In this document: positions 18,357-27,727 of the stretch, piece by piece
Numbering within the stretch: position 1 is the stretch's first letter
Layout of the letters: each line of letters starts with the position of its first letter
Source: Candidatus Finniella inopinata
Lineage (GTDB): Bacteria > Pseudomonadota > Alphaproteobacteria > Paracaedibacterales > CAIULA01
Assembly (NCBI RefSeq): GCF_004210305.1
Contig: NZ_SCFB01000005.1
Location: 124,001-188,000 of the forward strand
Length of the DNA: 64,000 nucleotides
Reading direction: 5' to 3'
The notes under the pieces: generated by a model
The model's database searches: none
Told to the model about the DNA's origin: nothing
The model's input: only the letters and a program-made list of their open reading frames with translations
Made by a program: the position numbers and the translations under genes

Positions 18357-19136
18357 ATGGGTACGTATCATGGTTTTTCTACTGCTGAATGGGAAATGCG
18401 TCAAGAGCTGGCAGCAGCCTATCAATTGGCGTCTTTGTTGGAATGGACGGATTTAATTTACACTCATATTTCTCTGCGTGTTCCAGGCGAAGCGGATGCT
18501 TTTTTAATTAACCCCTTTGGTCTGCATTTTCATGAAGTGACCCCAGAAAATCTTATCAAGATTTCTGTAACAGGCGAAATACTCAGCGAAACCGCCTATA
18601 CAGTGAACAGAGCCGGTCTTGTCGTGCACAGTGCCATTCATGCAGCAAAGCCAGAAGTTCAGGCGATTGTTCACCTGCATACGGTTAACGGAATGGCCAT
18701 CGCAGCCATAGAAGAAGGGCTTTTGCCCATCAGTCAGCATGCCTGTCATTTTTATGGAAGAATTGCGTACCATGACTATCAGGGGATTGCCATTCATGAT
18801 GAAGAAAAGCAACAATTGGTCGAAAACCTTGGCAATAAAAACATTATGATTCTTCGTAATCACGGATTTTTGACAGCTGGCCAGTCCTTGGCCGAAGCGT
18901 TCACAACCATGTATACCCTTGAGAAAGCCGCCCAGGTGCAGATTTCAGCCTTATCCATGGGACTAAAGCTATCGATACCGTCGCACGAAGTTTGCCAAAA
19001 AGTGGTCCATGAAACGGGGATGCATAACATTAAAAATGCCGATATTGAATGGCAAGCCTTAAAAAGGCTATTACCTTATCAAAGGCTTTCAGAAGAGGCT
19101 TTTGAAAGAACGACGTCGATGAGGATTGCATCCTAA
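18357..19136 (+). CDS. class II aldolase/adducin family protein
   Basis: About 259 residues from the ATG at 18357. The fold binds zinc through histidines; VHLHTVNG supplies two and LRNHGFLTAG the third, with Glu in the segment around HSAIHAAKPEVQAIVHLHT. Members include fuculose-1-phosphate aldolase and ribulose-5-phosphate epimerase, but the adducin-like length and lack of sugar-operon neighbours leave the substrate open. Its 3' end overlaps the convergent lnt gene by 48 bases. Transcribed alone. Confidence 0.85.
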   Translation: MGTYHGFSTAEWEMRQELAAAYQLASLLEWTDLIYTHISLRVPGEADAFLINPFGLHFHEVTPENLIKISVTGEILSETAYTVNRAGLVVHSAIHAAKPEVQAIVHLHTVNGMAIAAIEEGLLPISQHACHFYGRIAYHDYQGIAIHDEEKQQLVENLGNKNIMILRNHGFLTAGQSLAEAFTTMYTLEKAAQVQISALSMGLKLSIPSHEVCQKVVHETGMHNIKNADIEWQALKRLLPYQRLSEEAFERTTSMRIAS

Positions 19137-20636
19137 AAAAGGCACACACAAACCGACAAGGATCATAAGGATGAAAGGGATTTCACGCCACTGGCTGTAA
19201 AAAGTTGGGTTTACAAGGGCCTTTGGTAATGCGAAATCAATATAGCCAATTTGATTAAGTTCTAGGCGTTGCAAAACTCTGCCACAAGGGTCAACAACTG
19301 CAGAGACCCCATTATTCGCCGCCCTTATCAAAGGTACTCCGTGTTCAATGGCTCGGACCCGCACAATTGCCAGATGCTGATAGGGGCCAAAACTTTGTCC
19401 AAACCACGTATCATTCGTTAAGCTTAACAGCCATTGCGCCTTGAAACGGGGTCCCAACACCAACTGGGGGAAAATTCCTTCATAACAGATCAACGGCTGA
19501 AAGGGGGGCAGATGGGCAGAGCTTAAAACCCTTAGTTGCGCGCCGCCCTGATAGTCAAATGCGCCATGGGTTAACTTTTCAATGCCTATTAGGCTTTTAA
19601 ATGGCGCATATTCACCAAAAGGGGTCAAATGGTATTTGTCATAACTGTCCGTAATGATGCCTTGATCATCAAGAATGTACAGGCAATTATAAACGACAGG
19701 GGTGTCATTTGGTTCATAAATGACCCGAATGCCGCCGGTGATAAGGACCCCATCCTTCGAAATAGACGTTTTCAAACCATCGATTAAAGAAGGATTTTGA
19801 TTTAAAGGAATGGTAACCGCCGCCTCTGGCCAAATAACAGCCTTTAGGGGCCGTTCAGCCGCCAGCTGAGAAAGACTTTGATAAAGCAAAAGGTTCTTTA
19901 CCCGTTCCTGAGGCAACCATTTCATTCGCTGAGGAATGGATGCTTGGACTAGGCGAAGATTGATATCTTCATGCTCAAGGGTCGGCGTGTGGGTCAGACG
20001 ATAATGTCCGCCCACCCATAACCCAGCCATAACGAAAACCATGCTGAGAGTCATTTTTAAAGATCGACTATACAAAGCAGACGCCGCCAAAACTGTCAGG
20101 AACGACAATCCATAAACACCAATCCAGGCCGTTGATTGCAGCATGGTGAGCGTCCAGGTATAGCCCATTAAATTCCAAGGAAAGCCTGTAAATAAATAGC
20201 TTCGAAGCCATTCCATTAAGGCCCAAAGGGCTGAAAACAACCACACCTTTTGAAGAGGGGGACAAGACCAAAGCGCTGTCAAGAAACAAACAAGTCCTGG
20301 GAAAATAGCCATTAAGCCGGCTAATCCGACTACAGCCAAGGGGCCAAAATAAGTTAGATTGGCCGTTTCAAAGGCGAAATAAATCCAATACAATCCCCCA
20401 GAAAAATGCCCCCAACCGAACATCCAACCCATTAAAAAGGTTTGTTTGATGGTCTTGTTTTCCAGGACGGTTAATAGGCCCAAGAAACAAGGGATCAGTA
20501 TAAAAAACAGGTGCAAGGGGGCGAATGCGAGACTGGCGGCGGCGCCTAAGACAAAAGACAAGCTATAAGGGTAACGGCTCAGCCATTTCCGCAAGAATTG
20601 TTGTGCTTGGATGAGGTTTGGTTCTAGATCAATCAT
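19089..20636 (-). CDS. lnt: apolipoprotein N-acyltransferase
   Basis: 515 residues. Lnt adds the third acyl chain to lipoprotein N-terminal cysteines in the inner membrane. Several N-terminal membrane helices precede a nitrilase-like periplasmic domain with the triad Glu (VIWPEAAV), Lys (YDKYHLTPFGEY) and Cys (LICYEGIFP). A final helix (FILMILVGLCVPFLG) anchors the C-terminus. It lies 64 bases downstream of lolA, so lipoprotein maturation and transport are probably co-expressed. The last 48 bases overlap the class II aldolase gene on the other strand. Confidence 0.95.
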   Translation of the reverse strand: MIDLEPNLIQAQQFLRKWLSRYPYSLSFVLGAAASLAFAPLHLFFILIPCFLGLLTVLENKTIKQTFLMGWMFGWGHFSGGLYWIYFAFETANLTYFGPLAVVGLAGLMAIFPGLVCFLTALWSCPPLQKVWLFSALWALMEWLRSYLFTGFPWNLMGYTWTLTMLQSTAWIGVYGLSFLTVLAASALYSRSLKMTLSMVFVMAGLWVGGHYRLTHTPTLEHEDINLRLVQASIPQRMKWLPQERVKNLLLYQSLSQLAAERPLKAVIWPEAAVTIPLNQNPSLIDGLKTSISKDGVLITGGIRVIYEPNDTPVVYNCLYILDDQGIITDSYDKYHLTPFGEYAPFKSLIGIEKLTHGAFDYQGGAQLRVLSSAHLPPFQPLICYEGIFPQLVLGPRFKAQWLLSLTNDTWFGQSFGPYQHLAIVRVRAIEHGVPLIRAANNGVSAVVDPCGRVLQRLELNQIGYIDFALPKALVNPTFYSQWREIPFILMILVGLCVPFLGCNPHRRRSFKSLF

Positions 20637-20700
20637 GGCCCATGGATACTATATTTCCCCGGTGACAGCCAAGCGAAAAAGGTTGGGGCCCCCGAGCATT

Positions 20701-21324
20701 TTACGTTTTCAAGGGGGACACGTCAAACAAGCTGTCGGGGATATGTCCTGGATCGTTCAGCGAGATTGTTTCAGGCACAAATTGCACCAACGTTTCATTC
20801 CCCTGGGGATCTTTCACAACCCATTGCTGCAACCCTTTGACGTTGCCGTTTGCATAAATACTGAAATAGAGGGTCAAGGACTGGCCCGTTGCGTCCCCTT
20901 TTGGCGTCATGACAACTTCAATAAACTCGGCCGTTTGAACGACCTTTTCTACGGTCACATCCCTCTTCAGGTCAATTTTGGGCTTTAAGATAAAGGCAGC
21001 GGGGGTGTAGTCAAGATTGTAACGACTTTCGCTGTTGTCATTCAGGTCATAAACCACAAGCTCGTCCTTGTTAGCAATCAGTGTCTGTCCGACCTCGCAT
21101 TCATAATCTAAGCGCATCTTTCCATTGGCTTTAGCATCCCGCTTCAGCCAAATTTTTCCACTGACTTGGCTTTTGTCAGAGTTGGTTTGGACAAACTCCG
21201 CTACCAACGATTTAATGCCGTTCAAAAAACTCTGAACTTTCAGAGCCAGAATTGGTGCGGGATTCTGCTCTGCTGCGCAGGGAATCACTAAAAACAATAG
21301 AATGATTAAGACGTTTCTTTTCAT
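20701..21324 (-). CDS. lolA: outer-membrane lipoprotein carrier LolA
   Basis: 207 residues with signal peptide (MKRNVLIILLFLVIPCAA). LolA ferries lipoproteins across the periplasm. The fold marks are visible: the helix SFLNGIKSLVAEFVQTN, then KIWLKRDAKANGKMRLDYE, and the pattern LVVYDLNDNSESRYNL. It precedes lnt. A 158-bp inverted-repeat element begins 22 bases upstream of its ATG and so must lie in or near its promoter. Confidence 0.92.
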   Translation of the reverse strand: MKRNVLIILLFLVIPCAAEQNPAPILALKVQSFLNGIKSLVAEFVQTNSDKSQVSGKIWLKRDAKANGKMRLDYECEVGQTLIANKDELVVYDLNDNSESRYNLDYTPAAFILKPKIDLKRDVTVEKVVQTAEFIEVVMTPKGDATGQSLTLYFSIYANGNVKGLQQWVVKDPQGNETLVQFVPETISLNDPGHIPDSLFDVSPLKT

Positions 21325-21346
21325 TTCACTTCCAAGGTGTTAACTG

Positions 21347-21504
21347 TACCGCTCTCAATTAATTTGGCGAGTTTTTCTGTTTGATTTTTTGCGCATAAGC
21401 TTCGGCTCAAAATCCTTCCATAGCTGGCTATGTGTGGATCTTTCGCCTGGTTTCTGCACAAAGACTCTACCATAAAATTCCCGCAAAATCATCTGAAAGT
21501 GGTA
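21347..21504. repeat. 158-bp inverted-repeat element, copy 1
   Basis: Near-identical in sequence, orientation and exact length to the copy at 22522-22679. The ends are inverted repeats (TACC...GGTA); in this copy the left end has drifted. The interior contains GCGCATAAGCTTCGGCTCAA. It resembles a MITE or large palindromic intergenic element. No coding capacity. Confidence 0.85.
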
Positions 21505-21634
21505 TAAGATTTGTCATCATACTTAGCACAGGAATGATCCTGTGGTATTGAATAAGTCTAGACAGATGTAAGATGTTTGGGGGCGAGGGCACTAATTAAA
21601 AAAGTGCTGTGAGCTATGCCCCTTTTCAAACGAG

Positions 21635-21685
21635 AAAAAGGCCTTGAGAATAGGAATTGATGAACCCTAAACTCAGAGGCCTTTT
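21635..21685 (-). terminator. Rho-independent terminator of the small TPR gene
   Basis: On the minus strand AAAAGGCCTCTGAG pairs with CTCAAGGCCTTTTT across a ~22-base loop, ending in a T run. It lies 28 bases beyond the stop codon of the gene at 21713-22318. Confidence 0.7.
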
Positions 21686-21712
21686 CATGCGTGCGCCAAG
21701 AAGTGCGAAAGA

Positions 21713-22318
21713 TCAGATAACTTTCTTTGTTCCTACAATCATCAGCTTTGTTTTTACAGTTCCCAAGTTAATGAGTCCCATCTCGTTCTCCACCCAAATA
21801 ATGTCGGCGGTTATTGTTCCTGTGTTGTCGAACAGTTCCTCACTATATATGCTTGGCAAACTCATACTTCCAGCATTTTTAAAAGATTCAGTCTGAAAAT
21901 TAAAACTCAAAGATTCTGTTTCTAAAGGCAAGAGATAACCATTTAAGTCACAAATCGCAAGGAAACGTTCCTCAATCTTTGACTCAATCTCTTTGGCTAT
22001 AATCATGCGCCATAAAGTACGCTGAGATGGCATAGACTTTAATTCTGCTGCTGCTTTAAATTGTGCGGCAGCCCCTTTGTAATCCTTTTCTTTGTAAAGA
22101 ATTACACCAACATTATGCATCGCATTGGCATGTTTATGACCAGACAAGGTAACCACTTTCTGAAAGCATTCCTTCGCCTCAGAAAGGTTTGCAGCATTCC
22201 GTAAAGCAATTCCCTTCTCGTAGAGTGCGTCAACACCATCCGTCATATCAGATCCAAATGTCACAGAAGTCATTACGGACAAAAGGCCACAGAAAGATGC
22301 AATAAATAACTTCTTCAT
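21713..22318 (-). CDS. small exported TPR-like protein
   Basis: About 201 residues from the ATG at 22318 (an in-frame ATG at 22351 would put 11 residues before the signal peptide). Signal peptide MKKLFIASFCGLLSVMTSVT, cleaved near FGS. Residues ~30-110 form two TPR-like helical pairs (ALYEKGIALRNAANLSEAKE and HNVGVILYKEKDYKGAAAQF). The C-terminal half is unrecognised. The gene is bracketed by two direct copies of a 158-bp element, so it may have arrived or been duplicated with them. Confidence 0.75.
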   Translation of the reverse strand: MKKLFIASFCGLLSVMTSVTFGSDMTDGVDALYEKGIALRNAANLSEAKECFQKVVTLSGHKHANAMHNVGVILYKEKDYKGAAAQFKAAAELKSMPSQRTLWRMIIAKEIESKIEERFLAICDLNGYLLPLETESLSFNFQTESFKNAGSMSLPSIYSEELFDNTGTITADIIWVENEMGLINLGTVKTKLMIVGTKKVI

Positions 22319-22351
22319 GTGATTCTTCCTCTTGATTGTTGGATTTTTCAT

Positions 22352-22782
22352 TTATATTTCCCCTTGTTTTTGTGATTTTGGGGCTCTGTGTTTCTTCACT
22401 CTAAGCCTATCGTTGAGATTTTAGCAAAAATTTTATATAATTCAAGCGCATAGTTGTCCAGCTCAAAAACTTCCATCCCTTCTGACGCCAGCAATTCTTA
22501 AGAATTTATAGAGAGGTACATACCACTTTTAAATGATTTTGCGAGTTTTTCTGTTTGATTTTTTGCGCATAAGCTTCGGCTCAAAATCCTTATGTAGCTG
22601 GCTATGCGCGGATCTTTCGCCTGGTTTCTGCGCAAAAACTCTGCCATAAAATTCCCGCAAAATCATTTGAAAGTGGTACAGTTTCCATAAGGAAAATTTT
22701 CTGCAGCTTTTAGTAAAGAAGAACCCTGGGAAATCATTTGAATGGGGTATATTGTAGCATAAAAACTGTCCTGGAAAATTGC
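22352..22782. other. intergenic region, 431 bp, with inverted-repeat element
   Basis: Separates the divergent TPR gene and mutS. Bases 22522-22679 are the second 158-bp element; the remaining flanks are AT-rich and presumably hold both promoters. I see no other structure. Confidence 0.5.
22522..22679. repeat. 158-bp inverted-repeat element, copy 2
   Basis: The terminal inverted repeats are almost perfect over 23 bases: TACCACTTTTAAATGATTTT-GCG on the left, and the complement of CGCAAAATCATTTGAAAGTGGTA on the right. The copy has the same orientation and length as 21347-21504 and lies ~100 bases upstream of mutS. It looks like a non-autonomous mobile element. Confidence 0.85.
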
Positions 22783-25359
22783 ATGTCTTCTTCTGAATCA
22801 CCAACACCTATGATGCAACAGTACTGGCGGGTCAAGGAACAACATCCAGATTCCTTGTTATTTTATCGCATGGGCGACTTTTACGAGTTATTTTATGATG
22901 ATGCGGTAACAGCCGCGGCGGATCTGGATATTGCGCTTACCAAACGGGGAAAAACCGATGGGCAAGATATTCCCATGTGTGGCGTGCCGGTCCATTCACA
23001 CGAGGTGTATTTGGCCAAGCTTATTCAAAAGGGGCATAAAGTTGCCATTTGCGAACAATTGGAAAGCCCCCAGGCTGCGAAAGAACGGGGCGCTAAGGGG
23101 CCGCTTCGGCGGGATGTGGTGCGAATTGTCACCAGCGGAACGTTAACGGAAGATGGTCTTTTACCCACCAAAACCTATAATTTTCTGATTGCCCTTTCGC
23201 CTGTTCACAAAAACACCGTCGGCGTGGCGGCCGTTGATTTATCCACCGGTTACTTCACGGTGGAAAGTACAAATCCTAAAAATCTGGCCACGGTCTTGGC
23301 ACGCCTTGAGCCGGCCGAGATTGTGCTGCCTGATTCCCTGTTGCAGCACCCTGATTTGTTTGAAACCTTTGGCCTTTGGAAAAAGAAGCTGAGTCCTTTG
23401 CCGCTGGCACGTTTTGATTTGGAAAATGCCCGTCACCGTTTGGAAAAGCTTTATGCGGTGAAAACGTTGCAGGCGTTTGGTGATTTAAACCCCAGCGAAT
23501 GGCAGGCGGCCGGAGCCGTGGTTGATTACCTGCACATTACCCAAAAACAAACGTTAACCCATATTCAACCCCCGCGCCTAATTTTGGACCAAAGCTTTTT
23601 GGTGATTGATACGGCCACCCGTCGCAGTTTGGAATTAACCCGCACCCAAAATGGTGATTATAAGGGCAGCCTGCTGGACTGCATCAATCGCACGGTGACT
23701 GCGGCCGGTTCGCGCCTGTTGGCGCAACAGTTAAGCTCGCCTTTGCTGGATGTGGATGCCATCAACCAACGTCTTGATCAAGTGGCGTTTTTTATGGATC
23801 ATGCTGATTTACGGCATCAAGTTCGCGATTTGTTAAAACAATGCCCAGATGCGGAACGGGCGTTAACACGCCTTTCCATGGGGCGGGGTGGTCCGCGCGA
23901 TTTAGGGGCGCTGAGGCAAACGGTGCGACAAGCTTTGACTTTGGAAAGCTTTTGGCAAGGGGATCATCCTTTTAAAATGTGGGTGCAGGCTTTAGGTGGG
24001 CATGCAGATATTTATGACTTACTTCGTCAGGCTTTAAGCGATGAATTGCCTCTGTTGGCCCGCGATGGAGGGTTTACGGCGCCAGGCTACAACCAGCAAC
24101 TGGATCATTTTCGCCAATTGCGCGACAACAGCCGTCAGTTAGTTCAAAACCTTCAACAGCAATATATTCAAAATACAGGCATTGCGACCCTTAAGATTCG
24201 TCACAATCATGTGCTGGGGTATCACATCGACATTAGTCCCAGCCACGCGCCCAAGGTGCCACAGGATTTTATTCATCGGCAATCATTGGCCTCAAGCCTG
24301 CGGTATACAACCGTGGAGCTGAACGAGTTGGAAAAGGCCATTGAGTCGGCGGCCAGTCAGGCCGTGACCTTGGAGTTATCTTTGTTTGAGCAACTTGTGC
24401 AGGCCATCCAATCGCATCATCAACCCCTGCTGGCGTTGGCCAATGCTTTGGCGGGGTTCGATGGGGCATGCAGTTTGGCAGAGGTCGCCAGCCAGCGGAG
24501 TTACACGCGTCCCATCCTTGACAAATCTCTGACATTCAAACTGACCCAGGCCCGTCACCCAGTTGTTGAACAAGCATTGCAGGATAATACATTCGTTGCC
24601 AATGATACCCATTTCCATGATAAGCGGCGGCTTTTTCTGATAACGGGGCCGAACATGGCGGGGAAAAGCACGTATTTGCGCCAAAATGCGTTGGTGGCGA
24701 TTTTGGCTCAGATGGGTTCTTTTGTGCCAGCCCAAGCGGCTCATATAGGGGTTGTTGATCGGATCTTTAGCCGCGTTGGGGCCGCCGATGACTTGGCAGC
24801 AGGGCAAAGTACGTTCATGGTTGAGATGGTCGAAACCGCCACGATTTTGCATCAGGCGACAGCGCGTTCATTGGTGATTTTAGATGAAATCGGGCGGGGA
24901 ACTGCCACCTATGACGGATTGGCAATTGCTTGGGCCGTGACCGAGGCGTTGTACCACCAAAACCAGTCGCGCACATTATTTGCCACCCATTATCATGAAT
25001 TAACTCGCCTGACGGAAACGCTGCCCAACTTGGACTGTCTAACCATGCGCATTCAAGAAGACCAGGGTCGGGTTGTGTTTTTGCATCAGGTGATCAGTGG
25101 CTGCGCCGATAAGTCGTATGGGGTGCATGTGGCGGCCCTGGCTGGCCTACCAGCCAACGTTGTAACTCGTGCTCAGCAATTGTTGGAAACTTTTGAAAGC
25201 CAGCCGCAGCCTGCCCAGCGCCAACTAACTATTCCTTTATCTAAGCCCGTTGTTCCTGTTTCAAAGGTGGAGCAGGAACTTAAGGCGCTGGACCTTGATA
25301 GTCTAACCCCCCGAGAGGCGTTGGATGTGTTATATCGGCTGAGGCAGGGGGGTGATTAA
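22783..25359 (+). CDS. mutS: DNA mismatch repair protein MutS
   Basis: About 858 residues from the ATG at 22783. Recognises mismatches and hands them to MutL. The mismatch-binding N-terminus (MMQQYWRVKEQHPDSLLFYRMGDFYELFYDDA) has the Phe-x-Glu motif. The ATPase domain has Walker A TGPNMAGKSTYLRQ, then DDLAAGQSTFMVEM and Walker B LVILDEIGRGTATYDG. The upstream TTG at 22738 is less plausible. Normal length; mutL is not in the window. Confidence 0.98.
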   Translation: MSSSESPTPMMQQYWRVKEQHPDSLLFYRMGDFYELFYDDAVTAAADLDIALTKRGKTDGQDIPMCGVPVHSHEVYLAKLIQKGHKVAICEQLESPQAAKERGAKGPLRRDVVRIVTSGTLTEDGLLPTKTYNFLIALSPVHKNTVGVAAVDLSTGYFTVESTNPKNLATVLARLEPAEIVLPDSLLQHPDLFETFGLWKKKLSPLPLARFDLENARHRLEKLYAVKTLQAFGDLNPSEWQAAGAVVDYLHITQKQTLTHIQPPRLILDQSFLVIDTATRRSLELTRTQNGDYKGSLLDCINRTVTAAGSRLLAQQLSSPLLDVDAINQRLDQVAFFMDHADLRHQVRDLLKQCPDAERALTRLSMGRGGPRDLGALRQTVRQALTLESFWQGDHPFKMWVQALGGHADIYDLLRQALSDELPLLARDGGFTAPGYNQQLDHFRQLRDNSRQLVQNLQQQYIQNTGIATLKIRHNHVLGYHIDISPSHAPKVPQDFIHRQSLASSLRYTTVELNELEKAIESAASQAVTLELSLFEQLVQAIQSHHQPLLALANALAGFDGACSLAEVASQRSYTRPILDKSLTFKLTQARHPVVEQALQDNTFVANDTHFHDKRRLFLITGPNMAGKSTYLRQNALVAILAQMGSFVPAQAAHIGVVDRIFSRVGAADDLAAGQSTFMVEMVETATILHQATARSLVILDEIGRGTATYDGLAIAWAVTEALYHQNQSRTLFATHYHELTRLTETLPNLDCLTMRIQEDQGRVVFLHQVISGCADKSYGVHVAALAGLPANVVTRAQQLLETFESQPQPAQRQLTIPLSKPVVPVSKVEQELKALDLDSLTPREALDVLYRLRQGGD

Positions 25360-25367
25360 GAAAAAGC

Positions 25368-25396
25368 TTGAGGAAAAAGCTTATTTGGGATTAAAT
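25368..25396 (+). promoter_or_regulatory. candidate sigma-70 promoter of tRNA-Ala
   Basis: TTGAGG (25368-25373) and TTAAAT (25391-25396) are separated by 17 bases and sit just before the tRNA gene. Both boxes are near consensus. No experimental support. Confidence 0.45.
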
Positions 25397-25407
25397 GATT
25401 TCTATTA

Positions 25408-25483
<76 letters not shown>

Positions 25484-25489
25484 CATCTT

Positions 25490-25822
25490 ATGACAGAATT
25501 TGGTCGCATGACCCCGAAGAATGAAGCTGAAAAATTTCTGGCGTGCTTAGCAGACGTTTTGATGTCTTTTGAGGCTCTGGATGTGGATGAAATTTCAGAA
25601 GGCCTTTCGATTATCGTCCCTACCGGTCAGTACCTTTTGAATTACCATGGGGTTGCAAAACAGCTGTGGTTGTCATCGCCTTCGACAGGCGCCCACCATT
25701 TTGTTTATCAAGATTCAGGGTGGGTTTGCACCCGCACCCATCAGACTTTACTGACTGTACTGGACAACGAATTAGCTGCCTTTGGTTGTTCCCTTCAAGG
25801 GTTCCCATTGACGTGCAACTAG
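25490..25822 (+). CDS. cyaY: frataxin-like iron donor CyaY
   Basis: 110 residues. CyaY/frataxin binds iron and regulates cysteine desulfurase in Fe-S cluster assembly. The fold pattern is clear: an acidic first helix (FEALDVDEISEGLSIIVP), then the sheet with QYLLNYHGVAKQLWLSSPSTGAHHF and SGWVCTRTHQTLL. The ATG lies 6 bases after the tRNA, so the mRNA 5' end is probably made by tRNA processing; an ATG at 25508 is an alternative. It overlaps the ABC exporter gene by 10 bases. Confidence 0.85.
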   Translation: MTEFGRMTPKNEAEKFLACLADVLMSFEALDVDEISEGLSIIVPTGQYLLNYHGVAKQLWLSSPSTGAHHFVYQDSGWVCTRTHQTLLTVLDNELAAFGCSLQGFPLTCN

Positions 25823-27612
25823 GCCCCCATAAGAACAGTTTCCAACAACTTGCTTTTTTAAAGCCTTACTTTTCGCCTTATCGCCGTCAAATCTTTCTAG
25901 CTCTACTGGCCTTAGCCCTAGCGGCCTTTCTGGTTTTGGCACTTGGCACTGGTGTGAGACATTTTATTGATCAGGGGTTTTTGAATCAACCCCATCAAAA
26001 TTTATTAAGCCTGCTGTTGGTAGTATTTGTGCTGATTGGATTGCTGGCTTTGGCTAGTTTTGGCAGAACTTATTATGTAACTTGGCTGGGCGAAAGGGTT
26101 GCCGGTAATCTTCGCCAACATCTTTTTGAGCATCTTTTAAAATTAGAAATCAGCTTTTTTGAGAACACGCGAGCTGGCGAGTTGATATCGCGCTTAACAA
26201 CCGATACTGGCCTGATTCAAATTCTGTTGGGAACATCAGCTGGCCTTGCCATTCGAAATACGATGATGTTCGTCGGCGGTTTGGGGATGATGGTCGTCAC
26301 CTCAATATGGTTGACCTTTCTGTCTTTGTTGGTTGTTCCTTTGGTTATTCTTACCATCCGCATTTTTGGTCGTCGCGTTCGCCGTTTTTCCAAATTGGCC
26401 CAAGACCGGCTTGCCGATTTAGGGGGTTATATTGATGAATGCTTGAATAACATCCGCACAGTTCAGGCCTTTACCCATGAAGACCATGATAGAAAAGTTT
26501 TTCGCGACACTTCTCGAAAATTTTTTGTCGCTGCCGTCAAACGGACGCTAGCACGATCTCTTTTAGCATCCGTTGTGATTGTCGTTGTGTTTTTGGCGGT
26601 TGCTGGGGTTTTGTGGTTGGGGGCTACCAAAGTTTCAAAGAATGAAATGACCGTCGGCCAACTGTCAGCCTTTATCTTTTATGCTGTGGTGGTTGCCGGT
26701 TCAGCTGGATCGTTCAGTGAAATTTTGGGTGACTTGCATCGAGCCGCTGGGGCCGCTGAGCGGTTGTTGGAGTTGTTATCCATTCAGCCTGCTTTCCATG
26801 AGAAGTCTATTTCACGCACCTTGCCCAGCGTTTCAACTGGTACCGTTGCCATTCACGGCGTGTCGTTTTTTTATCCATCATACCCTGATCGACCTGTGTT
26901 AGGGCAGATAACAGTATCTGTGTCGCCTGGAGAGAAATTGGCCATTGTCGGGCCACCGGGTGCAGGCAAAAGCACCTTATTTTCATTGTTAATGCGCTTT
27001 TACGATCCCCAGTCGGGATCCATTCATTTTGACGGCGTGGATATTAAAGATGTCAATGTTCAAGCTTTAAGACACCGCATTGGATTGGTGGCGCAAGAAC
27101 CGGTTTTATTTTCGGCCAGTATTTTTGACAACATTCTGTATGGGCGACCGAAAGCCACTGAAAAGGAAGTTTGGCAAGCAGCTGATTGTGTTCAATTAGA
27201 GGATTTTCTGACCACCTTGCCCCACGGCATTCATACCAAAGTCGGTACCAAGGGTATTCGTCTGTCAGGCGGGCAAAAACAACGAATCGTTATTGCACGG
27301 GCCATTTTACGAAACCCTAGTCTATTGTTGTTGGACGAGGCCACAAACGCTTTGGATACCCCCAGCGAACAGGCTGTTCAACAAGGCCTAAGCCATTTGA
27401 TGTCAACCCGGACAACCCTTGTGATTGCGCACAGTCTGGGCACCGTTTTAAATGCTGACCGCATTGTTGTCATGGAAGGTGGCCGGGTTCGGGCCGTTGG
27501 CACCCATGCAGAGCTGATCGGCCAAGACGAACTGTATCGTCGCCTGGCCACCTTGCAATTTGCCGATGCCATGTCGTTGTTGGGCGGGAAAGCTCTGCCT
27601 GATGTTCTTTAA
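25813..27612 (+). CDS. ABC exporter, fused permease and ATPase (MsbA-like)
   Basis: About 600 residues from the GTG at 25813, overlapping the cyaY stop. The N-terminal half has six membrane helices of an ABC type IV exporter (including IFLALLALALAAFLVLALG), with the coupling segment LKLEISFFENTRAGELISRL. The ATPase half has Walker A GPPGAGKST (~residue 380), signature LSGGQKQR (~484), Walker B LLLLDEATNALD (~505) and the H-loop IAHSLG. It probably works as a homodimer exporting a lipid or drug; the substrate cannot be told. Lipid A flippase MsbA is one option. Confidence 0.9.
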   Translation: MQLGPHKNSFQQLAFLKPYFSPYRRQIFLALLALALAAFLVLALGTGVRHFIDQGFLNQPHQNLLSLLLVVFVLIGLLALASFGRTYYVTWLGERVAGNLRQHLFEHLLKLEISFFENTRAGELISRLTTDTGLIQILLGTSAGLAIRNTMMFVGGLGMMVVTSIWLTFLSLLVVPLVILTIRIFGRRVRRFSKLAQDRLADLGGYIDECLNNIRTVQAFTHEDHDRKVFRDTSRKFFVAAVKRTLARSLLASVVIVVVFLAVAGVLWLGATKVSKNEMTVGQLSAFIFYAVVVAGSAGSFSEILGDLHRAAGAAERLLELLSIQPAFHEKSISRTLPSVSTGTVAIHGVSFFYPSYPDRPVLGQITVSVSPGEKLAIVGPPGAGKSTLFSLLMRFYDPQSGSIHFDGVDIKDVNVQALRHRIGLVAQEPVLFSASIFDNILYGRPKATEKEVWQAADCVQLEDFLTTLPHGIHTKVGTKGIRLSGGQKQRIVIARAILRNPSLLLLDEATNALDTPSEQAVQQGLSHLMSTRTTLVIAHSLGTVLNADRIVVMEGGRVRAVGTHAELIGQDELYRRLATLQFADAMSLLGGKALPDVL

Positions 27613-27727
27613 TCTTTCCAGTACATAAGTCCTGAACCTGAACGTAATTATCACGCATACTCAAATCATTCTCGTATGGTCGATTACATGCCTGATCGCA
27701 TTGTAAGTTAGAATCAGCTTTGATGAT

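Noticed and set aside
19089..19136. Overlap of lnt and the class II aldolase as an antisense regulatory device
   Set aside because: A 48-base tail-to-tail overlap is common in compact genomes and shows no special structure.
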